Positions 34,625 to 43,342 of a stretch of DNA of 64,000 nucleotides are shown piece by piece. Where the stretch lies: assembly GCF_000260435.1 (NCBI RefSeq), contig NZ_BACQ01000031.1, forward strand, positions 267,714-331,713, read 5' to 3'. The DNA is from Lacticaseibacillus zeae DSM 20178 = KCTC 3804. Its GTDB lineage: Bacteria; Bacillota; Bacilli; Lactobacillales; Lactobacillaceae. The notes beneath the pieces are model-generated. The model ran no database searches and had not been told where the DNA came from. It saw only the letters and a list, made by a program, of their open reading frames with translations. The first letter of the stretch is position 1, and each line of letters opens with the position of its first letter. The position numbers and the translations under genes are program-made.

Positions 34625-34747
34625 GTGAGCGTGAGCCAGCGCGGTTAGAAGCCGGAGTGTAAGCGGCCTTGGGCGTGATGGCCCGGGCTTAGGCCATTGC
34701 GACCAAGGGTCCTTACACGCAGGCTTCTGCGCTGGCGAGCGCGTTAT
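34625..34747 (+). repeat. Palindromic repeat unit 13 (full) inside the sugar operon
   Basis: Full unit lying between the permease gene and the kinase gene (both minus strand). Its TGAGCG end is 3-4 bases from the complement of the kinase SD. It has one extra G in the inner stem (CCAAGGGTCC). It is inside the operon transcript. Confidence 0.9.
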
Positions 34748-34754
34748 CGAGCCA

Positions 34755-36032
34755 TTACAACAACACATAAGCCGCCAACAAATTCAAAATTGTAGCGATC
34801 CAAGCCCAAGGCAGTCCGGTTAACAGAAACGTTTTGGTATCAAGCTTGGCATATTCAACCGACCAGAGATTCCAGGACTGGGTGATGTCGGCTGATACCG
34901 CCATCATGGTCGGGACAACGAGCAGCCCGTATAAGAAGTAAGGCGGGAATAAGCCGGTGGCGGTAAAAATCGCTGCAGTTGCCGCGCCTGCTCCGTAAAG
35001 CATCAACGGACCGCGGAAGTAGGACAGTGGTGCGATGACCATCATGATGAACACCATCAACAAGCGGCTGTCAGGGATGATGTGTTTGAAAATCGTGGTG
35101 AACTGGCCCATGGTGTGGACAGCCGCGCTTTGAAACATGGTCAAGACCAGTAACATGATCAGCAAACCAGCGATATCACCAATAGCCGTTTTGGTCGTCG
35201 TGTTCATCATCTGGACAAAATGCACGTAAGACTTCATATTGCCGGTCATCGCAAACGCCAGGATCGTTGCCAGCAACAACGCCGGAATCGCATCCCATTT
35301 GAAGAAAATGCTCATGGCCACGGGCAACACCGGCAACAGATACGTGATTGGATTCACGTCAGGCGGCACGCTTGTTTCCGGCGTCTCTGACTCAACGACG
35401 AAAGGCTTGCCGTTCCTGATTTTCCGGGCATAGAAAAGGATCATAGCGATGACGACCAGCATCTGAATAGCCATGGCGACAAAGCCGAACCGCAGATAAT
35501 GATCACCCCAGGCAACGCCTTTGAAGAAAACGGTGAATTGGTTAAACAAAACCGGATTAATATACATGGCGGCGCCGATCGACAACGTGAAAATCGAGAC
35601 TGCAATATTTTTTGGGACACCCATTGAAAACATAATCGGGAAAAGAATGACCCCGACCGCAATCGCCGAACCCACGCCATAAGCACTTGAGAAAATCAAG
35701 GCGGTGATAATGGCAATTAAAATGGTGGCAATCACGGGTGCCTTGCTGCCGACGCTTTGGGTGCGGCGGCTGATCGACCCGGCAATACCGGTGTCCACCA
35801 GCACGCGGCCAAACCAGGAACCGAGAATGATATACAAAGCGGTTTTGCCGTAATTCAGCACGGGATCGGTGAAAATTTCTTTAATCGCGACGTTGAGCGG
35901 TATCAGTCCGATGATGGTCCACACAATCGCCATGACGAAGAACCCGACCGTTAAGTTGCCACCGCGCATCGCAAACGTAATGAATAAAACGAAAGTCAAA
36001 ACAAGTAAAATACCGGTTATTAGACTCCCCAT
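34755..36032 (-). CDS. Permease, GntP/citrate-transporter (ion transporter superfamily) type
   Basis: A 425-residue integral membrane protein with about 11-12 TM segments. The repeated hairpin-like SSAYGVGSAIAVGVILFP and later FRGPLMLYGAGAA segments resemble ion-transporter-superfamily carriers for organic acids or sugar acids. Its position ahead of a KDG-kinase-like gene suggests uptake of a hexonate or ketohexonate. The stop is 8 bases from repeat unit 13, and the start lies 13 bases after the small gene upstream. Substrate not determinable from sequence. Confidence 0.8.
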   Translation of the reverse strand: MGSLITGILLVLTFVLFITFAMRGGNLTVGFFVMAIVWTIIGLIPLNVAIKEIFTDPVLNYGKTALYIILGSWFGRVLVDTGIAGSISRRTQSVGSKAPVIATILIAIITALIFSSAYGVGSAIAVGVILFPIMFSMGVPKNIAVSIFTLSIGAAMYINPVLFNQFTVFFKGVAWGDHYLRFGFVAMAIQMLVVIAMILFYARKIRNGKPFVVESETPETSVPPDVNPITYLLPVLPVAMSIFFKWDAIPALLLATILAFAMTGNMKSYVHFVQMMNTTTKTAIGDIAGLLIMLLVLTMFQSAAVHTMGQFTTIFKHIIPDSRLLMVFIMMVIAPLSYFRGPLMLYGAGAATAAIFTATGLFPPYFLYGLLVVPTMMAVSADITQSWNLWSVEYAKLDTKTFLLTGLPWAWIATILNLLAAYVLL

Positions 36033-36045
36033 GTGATGCGCCCCC

Positions 36046-36297
36046 TCAATACTTGTTCAACTCGCTTAAAATGCGTTGGTAACTAGAACGGATGCCGCTT
36101 TGATCAGGATCCTCAAAGAACTTATTCTCAGTCGAGTTAAACCGCTCAGCGAGATAAAATGCCGACAAATACGCAGCTAAAGCTTCTTTACTGGCTGCTT
36201 CAATATCCACTTTTTCCGGTGATACCTGGATATTTAATGACTTGATGAAATTCAAGGCGAATTGTTCCGGATCAATTTGCAAACGTTGATTATTCAT
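36046..36297 (-). CDS. Conserved-looking small protein (83 aa) in the sugar operon
   Basis: An 83-residue, mostly helical, hydrophilic protein (MNNQRLQIDPEQFALNFIKS..., then EALAAYLSAFYLAERFNSTENKFF). No membrane segment or known motif. Its start overlaps the stop of the epimerase-like gene by 4 bases and it precedes the permease by 13 bases, so it is clearly co-translated with the pathway. It might be a small regulator or chaperone of the permease; function unknown. Confidence 0.7.
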   Translation of the reverse strand: MNNQRLQIDPEQFALNFIKSLNIQVSPEKVDIEAASKEALAAYLSAFYLAERFNSTENKFFEDPDQSGIRSSYQRILSELNKY

Positions 36298-37055
36298 GTG
36301 CGCGACCCCCTAACTTGCTCATCTTGTAAAAGTTTTTTGCCTGCCAAAATGACATCATGATGTGCGGTCGGATATTCCAAGGCGATAGGCACTGTATCTG
36401 GCAAGATCGCCAAAATATCACGCCACGGCAGATCGCCTTGATCTAACGGAACGGTGACTGGCTTTTCGCCACCGGTCAGGTCGTCTTTCACGTGGATGTA
36501 CCGCGTATACTGACGCAAAGCAGTCGCAGCTTTCAGCGGATCTTCGCCAACGAACGGCCAGTTGCCTAAATCGTAAACATAGCCGATCGGAATATTCGCC
36601 GCCGTGACGGCCTGAAGAAATGTCAAAACCGGCTGCAGGCGACCGCTTGTGGTGGTTTGATCATTTTCGATATTGATTTCGATGCCTTGCTGCGTGAGCG
36701 GAAGCAAGGCGCTGGCCAGATCACCGGAGAACTCGGCAAAATCGCCGATATTCCACTTGATCTTGGTCATGCCCATGGCTTTTGCTTCATCCAAGTAACC
36801 TTGAAGCTTTGGATTAACCTGACCCTCAGCAACGAAAATTTCGTCTGGAACACTGTAGAAAAGCGTCAGCGAGTGATTCTTGGCAAGTTCGGTCACTTGT
36901 GGCAGTTCCCGGGAAATATCGCGAAAATATTCCCGCCTGACTTCAATGGTCGAAAAGCCCAAGTTGACCAACTCTGACACAAGATCAGCCTGTGATTGGC
37001 CGGCCTGCCATTCAGAAGCGAGCAATAAAAGATTGGCAACGATTGGTGCTGGCAT
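36294..37055 (-). CDS. Sugar phosphate isomerase/epimerase (xylose isomerase-like TIM barrel)
   Basis: A 253-residue AP_endonuc_2/xylose-isomerase-like barrel. Visible motifs: FSTIEVRREYF, the metal-site Glu in NIENDQT (about residue 132), GYVYDLGNWP, and YIHVKDD with an acidic metal ligand, then ALEYP. It would epimerise or isomerise a ketose(-phosphate). ATG 37055 is fixed by GGGAGGGA. First gene of the operon, behind promoter, operator and two repeat units. Confidence 0.85.
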   Translation of the reverse strand: MPAPIVANLLLLASEWQAGQSQADLVSELVNLGFSTIEVRREYFRDISRELPQVTELAKNHSLTLFYSVPDEIFVAEGQVNPKLQGYLDEAKAMGMTKIKWNIGDFAEFSGDLASALLPLTQQGIEINIENDQTTTSGRLQPVLTFLQAVTAANIPIGYVYDLGNWPFVGEDPLKAATALRQYTRYIHVKDDLTGGEKPVTVPLDQGDLPWRDILAILPDTVPIALEYPTAHHDVILAGKKLLQDEQVRGSRT

Positions 37056-37075
37056 GTTAAATCCCTCCCTATTGT

Positions 37076-37197
37076 GTGAGCGTGAACCGGCGCGCATAGA
37101 AGTCGGAGTGTAAGCGGCCTTGGGTGTGATGGCCCGGGCTTAGGCCATTGCGAACAAGGTCCTTACACGCAGGCTTCTGCGCCGGCGAACGCGTTAT
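37076..37197 (+). repeat. Palindromic repeat unit 14 (full) in the sugar operon leader
   Basis: Full unit. Its TGAGCG end lies about 8 bases from CCTCCC, the complement of the SD of the epimerase-like gene. It is in the 5' UTR. Confidence 0.9.
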
Positions 37198-37198
37198 G

Positions 37199-37294
37199 GT
37201 GAGCGTGAACCAGCGCGCTTAGAAGTGGGAGTGTAAGTGACCATTGCGTCCAAGGTCCTTACACGGAGACTTCTGCGCCTGCAAACGCGCTAAT
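37199..37294 (+). repeat. Palindromic repeat unit 15 (inner part deleted)
   Basis: A 96-base unit in tandem with unit 14: both arms are present but about 25 bases of the inner stem-loop are lost, and the outer arms have diverged (GTGGGAG, GCCTGCAAACGCGC). Confidence 0.85.
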
Positions 37295-37314
37295 GAGTGA
37301 CAACGATGTATTTT

Positions 37315-37374
37315 GGAAACCGGTTTCCTTAAAGAGTACATCGTCACTATACAAGCGCTTACAATCGTGGTCAA
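37315..37374 (-). promoter_or_regulatory. Sugar operon promoter with cre and operator palindrome
   Basis: Minus-strand TTGACC (-35, 37369-37374), 17-base spacer, TATAGT (-10, 37346-37351). A cre, TGTAAGCGCTTGTA (37350-37363), fills the spacer and matches the consensus with one mismatch. About 18 bases downstream is the perfect 14-base palindrome GGAAACCGGTTTCC (37315-37328), a good LacI-family operator. Dual control by CcpA and the adjacent LacI protein is inferred. Confidence 0.85.
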
Positions 37375-37435
37375 GTAAAACGCCCGTTTTGTTTTGATTA
37401 AAATGTGCGGTCGAGGTAGCACAGCCTAGGAACGC

Positions 37436-37479
37436 AAAAATCGCCCCTAGAGATTTCATTCATCTCTAGAAGCGATTTA
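37436..37479 (-). terminator. Terminator of the lacI-type regulator gene
   Basis: AAATCGC plus CTAGAGAT pairs with ATCTCTAG plus GCGATTT; it lies 20-65 bases past the regulator stop and just before the operon promoter. Confidence 0.88.
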
Positions 37480-37500
37480 CTTTGGTGTCAATTTTCAGAA

Positions 37501-38484
37501 TCAAAATGATGAGCGAATGCGCACTTCGGCGGGAATCTCCAGACGTTGAACCGCAACCGGTTCGCCGGCGATTTGTTGTGCCAGTAGTTGAGCTGCCGTT
37601 GTGCCGATGACATCGGGATGTTGTGAAACTGCGGAGATGCCCGGCGTGACCAACTCGGCCCAATCCCAGTCGTCATAGCCGCTGATGGCAATATCTTGAG
37701 GGATGCGCAGGCCTTTTGCATGCAGCCAGCGCAGCGTTGCCATTAACAACCGGCCGTTCGCGGCAAAAACCAGTGGATGTGTTTGGGGATGCGCTTCGAG
37801 CCAAGTGGCCAGAGGTGCGACACTATCGTTTTCGGTTTCCAATAATGTCACCGTGGTCGCCGTATTTTTAAACGTGTCCAAAAAGGCTTGGTAACGGGAC
37901 TGGCGTGTGGAAATCTGGGCGATCGGATTGATAAGGATCAGGATATCCCGGTAATGACTTTTGTGGATGGCTTGTGCCAGTTTAGTGGTCGAGCGGTAGT
38001 CGTCGGCGGTGACAGTTGGCCAAGCGAGCGGCCGAGTTAATCGGTCAACCAGAACCATGGGCGTCTGACTGTCACGAATCAGATCATAATGATGGGCCAC
38101 GGCACTCAGCGGCTGCATGATAATACCGTCAACATTCATACTCAGCAGCATTTCCAAAGCTTTTTCCTCGCGCTTCAAGTCATTGGCCGCGTCGTTGATC
38201 AGAATCTGATCCATCGACTGCTGCGTAACCTTGTTGATGCCGCTGATGAGTAAAGTCGAATAAATGTTGGAGATATCGGCCACCACCACACCGATCAAGT
38301 GGCTGCGGTGGGTTTTTAGCGAACTGGCTTGGCGGCTGGGGGTATAGTTGAGCTCCGCAATCACCGCAGCAATGTGTGCCTTGGTGGCGTCCGACATATG
38401 TTCAAAACGCCCATTCAAATAGCGGGAAATCGTAGCTTTGGACACGCCGGCCTTTTCAGCCACGTCTTTGATGGTGAGTTTCAA
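37501..38484 (-). CDS. LacI/GalR-family regulator (KdgR-like)
   Basis: A 327-residue repressor. The HTH LTIKDVAEKAGVSKATISRY begins at residue 2 with a hinge NYTPSRQASSLK; the rest is a periplasmic-binding-like effector domain (IGVVVADISNIYSTLL... AISGYDDWDWAELVTPGIS). The TTG start at 38484 is chosen for GGAGGT six bases upstream. It likely binds the palindrome at 37315-37328 and is relieved by a pathway sugar acid. It sits between the operon and a second permease gene. Confidence 0.92.
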   Translation of the reverse strand: MKLTIKDVAEKAGVSKATISRYLNGRFEHMSDATKAHIAAVIAELNYTPSRQASSLKTHRSHLIGVVVADISNIYSTLLISGINKVTQQSMDQILINDAANDLKREEKALEMLLSMNVDGIIMQPLSAVAHHYDLIRDSQTPMVLVDRLTRPLAWPTVTADDYRSTTKLAQAIHKSHYRDILILINPIAQISTRQSRYQAFLDTFKNTATTVTLLETENDSVAPLATWLEAHPQTHPLVFAANGRLLMATLRWLHAKGLRIPQDIAISGYDDWDWAELVTPGISAVSQHPDVIGTTAAQLLAQQIAGEPVAVQRLEIPAEVRIRSSF

Positions 38485-38519
38485 GGGGCTACCTCCGTTT
38501 AGTTTTGATTGTCTGGCGA

Positions 38520-39620
38520 CTAGCGGACGGTTAACCAATAACCGGCGCACCCCAGAATAACCAGTGCGACGAGATTGAAAATGGTAAACCCGACAAAAAA
38601 CCGGGCATGGGGCCGACTGCCGTAAATCAGATACTGTTTGAAGACCAGCAAGTTAGCCATCGACCCGACCAAAGTGCCCACGCCGCCAATGTTGGAACCG
38701 TAAAACAGGGCTTCAACATATCCGGTAAATCGAGCCAACAGAACGGTGGACGGAACGTTGGAAATAACCTGACTGGTCAGGACCCCGCTTAAGTAAACCG
38801 AATCTTCTGAATTTTCAAGGCTGGCAATAAAGTGGGTGACCCACGGAATTTGCCCGACGACGCTGACAATCACAAAAAAACCGGCGAAAGTCAAAACAAC
38901 CGCATAGTCCACATCTTTCATGTCTTTTGGATCGAGCGCTACTGACAGCAGAATCGCTAATACCGCGCCGACCCAAGCAGGCACAATGCCAATGACTCCG
39001 GCGAAAACGACGCACGCAACGATGACGGCAAAAATCGTCGGCCGTATTTGGATGTGAATATGTTCGGTGGGCACGTTGGGTACCGGGACGTTGCGCAAAA
39101 ATAAACTTAGCAGCACCAACACTAGGAAACTGCAAGCCAGCAACGGAATTGACCAGCTGAAAAATTCTTTTAGATTAATCTGGAATTGATGCATCAGGAA
39201 AATGTTGTGGGTGTTACCGAACGGGGTGAAGGCGCTACCAAAGTTGGCAGCCATCCCGATCAAGGTTACTGGGAGAATTTCCGGCAGCTGATATTTCTTG
39301 GCCACGCGCAGATATAACGGTACTAGCGTTAAAACCGTAACATCGTTGGAAAGAAACATACTGGCAAAAATGGCAAGAAAAATAAACCACCACGTTAACT
39401 GGCGCGTGTTGTTCGCCCGGGACGTTAACCGATATGCCCAGTAATCAAGAATATGTAGGTGTTCGAAGATTTGAATCACCGTCATCATGGCAAGAATGGA
39501 CCATAATGTGGCAAAACTTATGTCGCTTATTTTAGGCCGGCCTATGAATAGACTTATGACGACCAACAAGCCGGTGATCTGCAGGACCCGATCTCTGATC
39601 AGACGCCGAATAACAATCAT
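38520..39620 (-). CDS. ArsB/NhaD or SLC13-type anion permease
   Basis: A 366-residue membrane protein with ~10 TM segments of the ion transporter superfamily. SNDVTVLTLVPL and SNVPSTVLLARF are the two inverted-repeat signature loops (SNx-T type) and NFGSAFTPFGN is the third. Related members move citrate, dicarboxylates, sulfate or arsenite. It is 35 bases upstream of the lacI-type gene on the same strand. A second carrier beside the sugar operon may serve a related acid. Start: ATG 39620 with GAGG upstream. Confidence 0.85.
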   Translation of the reverse strand: MIVIRRLIRDRVLQITGLLVVISLFIGRPKISDISFATLWSILAMMTVIQIFEHLHILDYWAYRLTSRANNTRQLTWWFIFLAIFASMFLSNDVTVLTLVPLYLRVAKKYQLPEILPVTLIGMAANFGSAFTPFGNTHNIFLMHQFQINLKEFFSWSIPLLACSFLVLVLLSLFLRNVPVPNVPTEHIHIQIRPTIFAVIVACVVFAGVIGIVPAWVGAVLAILLSVALDPKDMKDVDYAVVLTFAGFFVIVSVVGQIPWVTHFIASLENSEDSVYLSGVLTSQVISNVPSTVLLARFTGYVEALFYGSNIGGVGTLVGSMANLLVFKQYLIYGSRPHARFFVGFTIFNLVALVILGCAGYWLTVR

Positions 39621-39766
39621 CAATTTACCTCATTTGAAAAAACTCAACCTGTACATTTTGCGCTAAAAACCGAACGATGACAATAGCTAAACCCAACAGA
39701 ACGTCTGGTATACTTGAATTAAACTAAGATTGTGGCAAAAGCATGATGACGGGAGTAGCAAGCAGC

Positions 39767-40246
39767 GTGAATATTAAAATCATTGGTGTCGGTAAGTTGA
39801 AAGAAAAGTACTTTCGTGAAGGCATCGCGGAGTACTTAAAACGGATGGACAAGTTCGCCAAAGTCAAGATTGTCGAAGTGGCGGATGAAAAAGCACCGGA
39901 GAATCTTTCGGAAGCCGAAATGGCGGAGGTCAAGGACAAAGAAGGCAAACGCATTTTGGCCAAAATCAAGGACAAGGAATGGGTGATTGCCTTAGCAATT
40001 GAAGGTAAACAGCGGCCTTCCGAAGCTTTTGCCAAAGAAATTGCCGATCTTGGTACATATGGCCACTCGGATATTACCTTTGTGATCGGCGGCTCGCTTG
40101 GCTTGTCGCCGGCCGTCATGAAGCGCGCCAACGACACCTTGAGCTTCGGTAAATTGACTATGCCGCACCAGTTGATGCGCTTGGTGTTGATGGAGCAGAT
40201 TTACCGCGCATTTATGATAAATATTGGTAGTCCGTATCATAAGTGA
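39767..40246 (+). CDS. rlmH: 23S rRNA (pseudouridine1915-N3)-methyltransferase RlmH
   Basis: A 159-residue SPOUT methyltransferase that modifies helix 69 of 23S rRNA. It begins [15 protein letters not shown] and has the knot motif [13 protein letters not shown] and C-terminal [16 protein letters not shown]...YHK. GTG 39767 gives the standard length. In other Firmicutes it sits near htrA; here 25 kb of other genes intervene. Confidence 0.96.
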   Translation: MNIKIIGVGKLKEKYFREGIAEYLKRMDKFAKVKIVEVADEKAPENLSEAEMAEVKDKEGKRILAKIKDKEWVIALAIEGKQRPSEAFAKEIADLGTYGHSDITFVIGGSLGLSPAVMKRANDTLSFGKLTMPHQLMRLVLMEQIYRAFMINIGSPYHK

Positions 40247-40331
40247 GGTAGTGCTAAAGGCAAGCATGCGTGGTTGCCGATAAGCGAAATCTTCAAGTTG
40301 GCAAAACAGCAATTAATCAGGTATGCTCAAT

Positions 40332-40378
40332 CTTGAAAATATTTCTTCAAATTTTGGCCATTTCTAGCAGAAATATTT
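40332..40378. repeat. Fic-flanking hairpin, copy A
   Basis: CTTGAAAATATTTCT...CATTTCTAGCAGAAATATTT; the arms AAATATTTCT and AGAAATATTT (40337-40346, 40369-40378) are perfect over 10 bases, with loop ATTTTGGCCATTTCTA shared with copy B. It is 32 bases upstream of the fic start. Confidence 0.8.
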
Positions 40379-40409
40379 GCTTTGAAGCCATCTTCTCGGA
40401 GGATTAACA

Positions 40410-41687
40410 ATGGCATACAAAACTTTGCGCGTTCTAAGCTATAGCCAAAGTATACCGAATATATCAGAAGAATATGAACGGCGTTTTAATGGAGAAAGTG
40501 CCGTTAAAACTAATTTATGGATGAGCCCCAATGAACGTGATCATAAGTCAATCGCATCGCATCAGATTTTTTGCGTCTTGACGCCGGATATATATAAAAT
40601 GACGATCTCAATGATGCAACGTTCAGAAACCATTAAACGCCGGATTAGCGAGCTTTCTGACGTCGCCAGTGATCAGTTCTTTTTAGAGACGTTGGTCAAC
40701 GAACTGATGAGTACAAATGAAATCGAAGGCGTTAGAAGCACACGCAAAGAACTTTATAGTGCGGTTATGAGTGCGCTGAAAAAAGAGAAAACGCCAATGC
40801 GCTTCCGTTCGCTTGCCAATATTTATCTCGGTATTCGGCGAAACCGTTCCATCAAGATTAATGACGTTACTCAAATTAGGACGGCCTGGGAATACGTCAC
40901 GGCGGGAGAGATCAAAAAGTCCGATCTACCTGATGGCAAAGTTTTTCGTTCGAAAGAAGTTTATATCAATGACGCTGCTTCTGGTCAAGCAATTCACTGG
41001 TCATCGCCTGACGAAGAACAAGTTAGACAAGACATGGAAGCACTCATTCAATTCATGAACGATAACGAAACACCTTTTATCTTGAAAGCACTGATTTCAC
41101 ATTTTTTCTTTGAATACGTTCATCCTTTTTACGATGGCAATGGACGAACCGGTCGTTACCTGGCGTGTGCGTACCTCGGGAAGAAGCTTGATTATCTGAC
41201 CGGCATTAGTTTTTCAAACAGTATCAGCAAAGCAAAGAAGAAATACTATAAGGCATTTGCGGAAGTCGAGCATCCTAAGAATTTTGGCGATGTCACTTTC
41301 TTTGTCGAAGCGCTTATGCATATCATTGAAACAGGCCAAAAAGACATCATCGCGGCGCTTAAACAAAGCCAAATTAAACTTGAGGACTGGTTTAAGCGAA
41401 TTTTGGCAGCGGATTTTACGAACCATCAAAAAGCAATTTTGGCTTACTTGATTCAACCATACTTATTTGGATCAAGGGAGAATTCAACGATGGACGATAA
41501 TGCCCTGAAAGAGCTTCTTTCAAGGCAAGGGTTTAACGGTCGCACCTATAGTCAAGTCAGCATTAAGAAAAGCATTGACCAGCTTGAGAAAGACGGCTGG
41601 ATCGAACTGGTCAAACATCGTCCAAAGATTCATGCGGTGAGTCAACGTTTTATTGCATATATGACCGAGAACCATAAGTTGCAGTAA
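40410..41687 (+). CDS. Fic-family AMP-transferase-type protein
   Basis: A 425-residue Fic/DOC protein. The catalytic motif is canonical, HPFYDGNGRTGR (about residues 236-247). The inhibitory helix motif STNEIEG lies upstream (about residue 104-110), fitting (S/T)xxxE(G/N) and a class II, self-inhibited Fic. A C-terminal winged-helix-like region (FNGRTYSQVSIKKSIDQLEKDGWIE) follows. Fic proteins transfer AMP from ATP to target hydroxyls; target unknown. No antitoxin gene adjacent. It is bracketed by two related hairpins at 40332 and 41803. Confidence 0.92.
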   Translation: MAYKTLRVLSYSQSIPNISEEYERRFNGESAVKTNLWMSPNERDHKSIASHQIFCVLTPDIYKMTISMMQRSETIKRRISELSDVASDQFFLETLVNELMSTNEIEGVRSTRKELYSAVMSALKKEKTPMRFRSLANIYLGIRRNRSIKINDVTQIRTAWEYVTAGEIKKSDLPDGKVFRSKEVYINDAASGQAIHWSSPDEEQVRQDMEALIQFMNDNETPFILKALISHFFFEYVHPFYDGNGRTGRYLACAYLGKKLDYLTGISFSNSISKAKKKYYKAFAEVEHPKNFGDVTFFVEALMHIIETGQKDIIAALKQSQIKLEDWFKRILAADFTNHQKAILAYLIQPYLFGSRENSTMDDNALKELLSRQGFNGRTYSQVSIKKSIDQLEKDGWIELVKHRPKIHAVSQRFIAYMTENHKLQ

Positions 41688-41802
41688 CAACTTTATATGC
41701 GATTGAATGCGCACAGCTAGTTTGATTTTGGTATTGCGTGGATAAATGTTTTGGATTAAAGAATTTAAGATGATTGATCATCACTTCACAATTTTTAGGT
41801 TA

Positions 41803-41852
41803 CTTGAAAATATTTCTCTTAATTTTGGCCATTTCTAAGAGAAATATTTTTT
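41803..41852. repeat. Fic-flanking hairpin, copy B
   Basis: AAATATTTCTCTTA (41808-41821) pairs perfectly with TAAGAGAAATATTT (41836-41849), followed by T-rich sequence. It shares the core TTGAAAATATTTCT and ATTTTGGCCATTTC with copy A. It may terminate fic. Direct-repeat relation to copy A is about 1.47 kb apart. Confidence 0.8.
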
Positions 41853-41942
41853 AAGGCGGCTGTTTCTTCAAATCTTCGAGATATATTGGCCAAAATCGGC
41901 AGGTATTCGTCCGATTGAACCATCTAAACAAGGAGCAAAATA

Positions 41943-42389
41943 ATGACACCAGAAACCTATTTCACCCAGGCAAAGCAGGCATTGGGTCTGCCGGGATCCA
42001 CACCTTTACAAAGTGCCTATCAATTTGGCGCTGAGGCAGATACATTGGCAGCACTTGTGCTTGCTGGCAAAAAGACGGCAACAGCAAGTGCACGAGATCT
42101 ATATGCTGTCGATGAACCGTTGCCACAAGCGGGCGCGTATGATGTGATCTTAAATGCATCCAACGAACCTGTTTGCGTGACCTACACGGATGCTGTTGAA
42201 GTCCAGCCATTTTTAGCGGTGACGGCCGACCATGCGTTTCGTGAAGGTGAGGGAGATCGCAGTTTAGCCTATTGGCGACAGGTTCACGAAGCATTTTTTA
42301 AAGCCGAGTATGCGGAAGCAGGTAAACCCTTTGACCCAGCGACAGCGCGGATCGTTCTCGAATCGTTTCATGTTGTGTATCCGGTTTGA
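41943..42389 (+). CDS. ASCH domain protein
   Basis: A 148-residue ASCH-fold protein (beta-barrel, probable RNA or nucleic-acid binding). The signature GKKTATAS near residue 41, and FREGEGDRSLAYWRQVHEAFF near residue 99 are characteristic of bacterial ASCH members; some related small ones are amidohydrolases for N4-acetylcytidine. Upstream SD AAGGAGCA. Single-gene unit ending at a bidirectional hairpin. Confidence 0.88.
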   Translation: MTPETYFTQAKQALGLPGSTPLQSAYQFGAEADTLAALVLAGKKTATASARDLYAVDEPLPQAGAYDVILNASNEPVCVTYTDAVEVQPFLAVTADHAFREGEGDRSLAYWRQVHEAFFKAEYAEAGKPFDPATARIVLESFHVVYPV

Positions 42390-42420
42390 CGATTGGTACG
42401 CAACAACATTTTGACATCAT

Positions 42421-42451
42421 CAAAAAAGTCTCCGGTATGGGAGGCTTTTTC
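42421..42451. terminator. Bidirectional terminator
   Basis: AAAAAAGTCTCC pairs with GGGAGGCTTTTT; it lies between the ASCH gene and the converging esterase gene. Confidence 0.85.
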
Positions 42452-42471
42452 TGTAAGTAAATATTCGTAAG

Positions 42472-43281
42472 TCAATAAATCTTAACCGCGGGCAGATCTA
42501 ACTTTTTGCCTTCGATAATCTTCTGATCAATCAAGCAGTTGAAGACTTGGTTACCAAAGAACTCGGCGCTTTTGGCGTCAAAATGATAAGCGTCCAGCAA
42601 GGTGCCATTTTGCATGTCGATCATGTGGATGTTGGGGTCTTCCGAAGCCAGTTGAATCATGCTCTTCTCGACTTGCGGGTCGTACTGCTCGGAGTGATGG
42701 CTGACGGTGCCGCAGATGATCGGTAAGGTAGCGTTGTCGACTAACTGGCGGCAGTAGGTGAAGACGGCCTTGAGATTGTCGTAGTAATGATCGGCGGCAG
42801 CTTGTGAATAGGATCCGCGGTCGGCTTCGCCTTGATGCCACAGCATGGCTTTGATGTCGAGGTGTTGCCGACTCGCCGCAAGACACTGCTTGATGAGGTG
42901 GGTGAAGGCCAGCAGCAAGGAGTCATCAGGCGAAGCGAGTTCGTCAAAATGCGTGGTCCAGTGGCGATCACCGTCACCGGTTGGGTCGATCGATGTCCCG
43001 CCTTCGGAACATTTGATGACGTACAGACCTTGATAAGGCGTCCGTTGCAAAATGTTGTGGTAGGTCACTAAGTCGAAGCCCCAGCGCTCCTGAGATAGTT
43101 CGCTGGTTTTCAAACTGGGCTGAAAGACGCCTTTATCGTGATCAGGGGTGTAGTTGCTGCAATAGTGGCAATCCGCCAGCGGCAGCTGAATGTCGGCAGG
43201 CAGTTCCGCCACGGGCACCCGTCCATCCATGTTGGACTGGCCAGCAGAGATAAGGGTGATCGGCGCTAGATCTTTTTCCAA
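42472..43281 (-). CDS. Sialate O-acetylesterase-like (SASA/DUF303) hydrolase
   Basis: A ~269-residue SGNH-type esterase. Block I is AGQSNMDGR (Ser nucleophile), then GGTSIDPTGDGD, WHQGEAD near residue 165, and DAYHF close to the C-terminus. The family removes acetyl groups from sugars (sialic acid or xylan). No signal peptide. The TTG at 43281 is preferred because GGAG lies 8 bases upstream; an ATG at 43332 gives 286 residues. Isolated from other sugar genes. Confidence 0.85.
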   Translation of the reverse strand: MEKDLAPITLISAGQSNMDGRVPVAELPADIQLPLADCHYCSNYTPDHDKGVFQPSLKTSELSQERWGFDLVTYHNILQRTPYQGLYVIKCSEGGTSIDPTGDGDRHWTTHFDELASPDDSLLLAFTHLIKQCLAASRQHLDIKAMLWHQGEADRGSYSQAAADHYYDNLKAVFTYCRQLVDNATLPIICGTVSHHSEQYDPQVEKSMIQLASEDPNIHMIDMQNGTLLDAYHFDAKSAEFFGNQVFNCLIDQKIIEGKKLDLPAVKIY

Positions 43282-43342
43282 AATAATCGCTCCATTCTTA
43301 AAAGTTGAATGTGGTCGAGTCGTTGCATACATACAGCAGTTT

